From assembly GCA_022828595.1 (NCBI GenBank), contig JAKGHH010000002.1, forward strand, positions 107,195,254 to 107,259,253: a stretch of DNA of 64,000 nucleotides, written 5' to 3'. The position numbers were made by a program, and so were the translations under genes. Shown piece after piece: positions 61,665-64,000 of the stretch. Position 1 is the stretch's first letter, and every line of letters starts with the position of its first letter. A model generated the notes under the pieces. It did not search any database. It was not told the origin of the DNA and saw only the letters and a list, made by a program, of their open reading frames with translations. This DNA is from Nelumbo lutea (lineage: Eukaryota > Streptophyta > Magnoliopsida > Proteales > Nelumbonaceae).

Positions 61665-64000
61665 CTCCCCCTCAAGTTGGGAATAGATATTTATCATTCC
61701 CAACTTGGATAGGTCTGCCTCTAACTTCTTCCTTGGTACAGCCTTGGTTAATATATCTGCGAGCTGCATGTTGGATGTGATATACAGGAGACACTTCCTG
61801 TGATGAGACCCTCTCTCAAGCAAAATGTCGATCAACTTCGATACGCTTAGTTTTGTCATGCTGCACCGGATTGTGAGCTATATTAATAGCCGCCTGATTA
61901 TCACAATACAACATCAGGGGCTTCTCATAATCAATACCCAACTCTTCAAGTAGTGATCTCAGCCATAGGATTTCAGCCACTCCGTTAGCCATTGACCTAT
62001 ATTCAGCTTTAGCACTAGAGCGGGAAACAACACTTTGTTTTTACTCCTCCAAGAGACAAGGTTACCTCCCACAAGGGCACAATATCCAGAGATATACCTC
62101 CTGTCATCAGCACTCCCAGCCCAATCAGCATCTGTATAGACCTCCACCTTCATGTGATTATCATTCTTGAACAGTATACCCCTACCCGGGCATCTCTTCA
62201 AGTATGCTAATATTTTCTTTGCCGCAAGAAGATGAGTAGTTCTAGGGGAATGCATGTACTAGCTGACAACACTAACTGTATAACTGATATCTGGCCAAGT
62301 GAGGCAGAGATATAGGAGCTTTCCAACCAACCATTGGAACAGAACTTTGTCTTCAAGAGGCTCCCCACCCTCTACACTGATCTTGTGATTCTGTTCAATG
62401 GGTTTATCAACAGGCTTGACACCTAACTTTCCAGTTTCCGCCAACAGATCTAGAACATATTTTCTCTGAGATAAAGATCCCTTGTTTAGATCTAGCAACC
62501 TCAATACCCAAAAAGTACCGTAGTGCACCAAGATCTTTCACCTCAAACTCTTGATGAAGGAGCAGTTTGAGGGACTCAATCTCACTACTATTATTTCTTG
62601 TCACTACAATATCATCCACATATACAGCAAGCAAGGTCACAGAGGAGTCCACCCTTTTAATGAACAGTGTATGATCTGATTGGGCCTGTACATGACCGAA
62701 TTTTCCAAGGGTTAGTCTGAATTTATCAAACAAAGTTCTAGGTGACTGCTTTAATCCATACAATGCCTTATTCAGTCAGCAAACCTTCTTACCTGTCTTT
62801 GTATCATAGAATCCAGGAGGCAACTATATGTAGACCTCTTCCTGTAAGTCTCCATTCAGAAAAACATTTTTAACATCCATCTGGAACAAGGGTCAAGAAT
62901 AACTTGCTACAAGGGATAATAGAACTCGGATGGTGGTCATCTTGGCTACTGGGGAAAAGGTCTCCAAATAGCCTATACCATAAGTCTAGGTGAACCCCTT
63001 TGCAACCAGCCGGGGTTTGTACCTTTCAATGGAGCCATCAGCATTATGCTTCACAATAAATACCCATCTACATCCAATTGGCTTCTTTCCTTTGAGTAGG
63101 TCAACTAGCTCCCAAGTGCTATTTTTCAACAGGGCATCCATTCCAACTTGCACAGCATCTTTCCACTTTGGAACTGATAAGGCTTCTTGCACTGTTCTGG
63201 GAATAGGAACATTGGCAATGGAAGTGAGATAGGACCTGTAAGAGGGAGATAGGTGATCATAGGATAAAAATTGAGAAATGCAGTGAGTTGTAGATGTGGT
63301 GCAATGTCGTTTCCCTTTACGGACGACAATAAGGAGGTCAAGGTTATCCGCAGGAGGGGAAGTGGCAACAGTGGAAGGTGTCTCAGTGGGCCTTGGGACT
63401 GTAATACCTGGATCTGGAGCCGTAGAAGGAATTGGAGCTGGCCTGTACTGCCGATGACCGGGATCAACCTGCCTGCATCACCTGTGATAGACTTTCATCT
63501 CCTAATCCCTCTGACCACCCTCACCATTACAGCCTTCATCACCCAATGGAATAGGTAAAGGAACATCCTCAGATGTGTTAATTCCACTCTCACTGCGCTC
63601 CCCCTAAGGAAAAAGACCCAAATCCCCACTCTCACTACTCTCCCCCTGAGGAGAAACCCTAGGATAATAGGGTGTCTCCTCAAAGAAGATGACATCCATG
63701 GAGACAAACTTCCTCCCAGAAACAGGATCATAGCAGTAATAACCCTTTTGAGTTTGTGCATAACCGAGGAAAATGCATTTGCAGGCCTTAGGGTCAAACT
63801 TGGAATGATGGGGCCCGAGTAGCTAAACGAAGCAGGTACAACCAAAGGTTTTAAGAGGAATAGTAAACAACTCCTTGTCTGGGTATAGGAAGTGTAAAAG
63901 GGGGTTTCATATCAAGGACCCGGGAAGGAACCCGATTAATGAGATATAGTGCCATGAGGATAGCATCACCCCAGAAGTGAATAGGTACATTGGAAGTAAA
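61665..64000 (-). mobile_element. Copia-4: minus-strand Ty1/Copia element, runs off the right edge
   Basis: From right to left: integrase C-terminus (about 64000-63700), linker (about 63600-63250), RT start (63192-62986: WKDAVQVGMDALLKNSTWEL), RT core (62763-62407: [40 protein letters not shown]), RNase H (62255-61959: YTDADWAGSADDRRYISGYC) and the pol C-terminus (61859-61650). Stops and frameshifts occur throughout. Its LTR family and its pol are the donors of the scraps fused to the viral-like ORF copies. Confidence 0.82.

Overview
This is nuclear DNA of a flowering plant. The support is a plant-specific SBP-box transcription factor with spliced exons and a miR156 site, Ty1/Copia elements primed by initiator Met-tRNA, plant L1- and RTE-type LINEs, tRNA-derived SINEs and hAT-type MITEs with 8-bp target duplications. 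The species cannot be named from the sequence. The SPL protein looks like the SPL9/SPL15 clade of eudicots.

The only intact host gene I find is on the minus strand: a three-exon SPL9/15-like gene (34942 down to 2272). The joined reading frame is 1176 nt (391 aa), and all four splice sites are canonical GT/AG with compatible phases. Exon 1 lies at 34548-34942, but exons 2 and 3 lie at 3042-3181 and 2272-2912, so intron 1 is about 31.4 kb. Going up the plus strand, that intron holds: an RTE LINE tail; a hAT MITE with perfect 8-bp TSD; a decayed minus-strand Copia (Copia-0) with an intact-ended plus-strand Copia (Copia-1) nested in its gag; a LINE patched with a second copy of the SPL gene's own 3' end; a minus-strand Copia (Copia-2) inside LINE sequence; and a long minus-strand L1-like LINE broken by a hAT element and followed by another short LINE. 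A PPR pseudogene fragment lies downstream of the SPL gene (about 430-1690).

Upstream of the SPL gene, 35-47 kb is mostly gene-free and AT-rich, with a GA-rich 183-bp tandem duplication, a family of small MITEs and two tRNA-type SINEs. Copia-3 (47120-52632, minus) follows, with TSD and paired LTRs, nested in a hAT-like repeat. A 5'-truncated LINE lies at about 53.74-54.96 kb.

The most unusual region is 55287-61664. It contains four long copies and one short copy of an unrecognised ORF of about 338 codons, probably an endogenous coat- or nucleoprotein-like viral element. They form a large imperfect palindrome bounded by inverted LTRs of one Copia family. Several copies are fused to a 31-nt antisense scrap of Copia pol and then to the transcribed part of the LTR. 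That is the expected signature of retrotransposon template switching. Copy-specific variants pair the outer copies (A/E) and the inner copies (B/D). RNA reading through would form a long hairpin. A 936-bp solo LTR with a 40-bp tandem array interrupts the right-hand LTR, and Copia-4 runs off the right edge.
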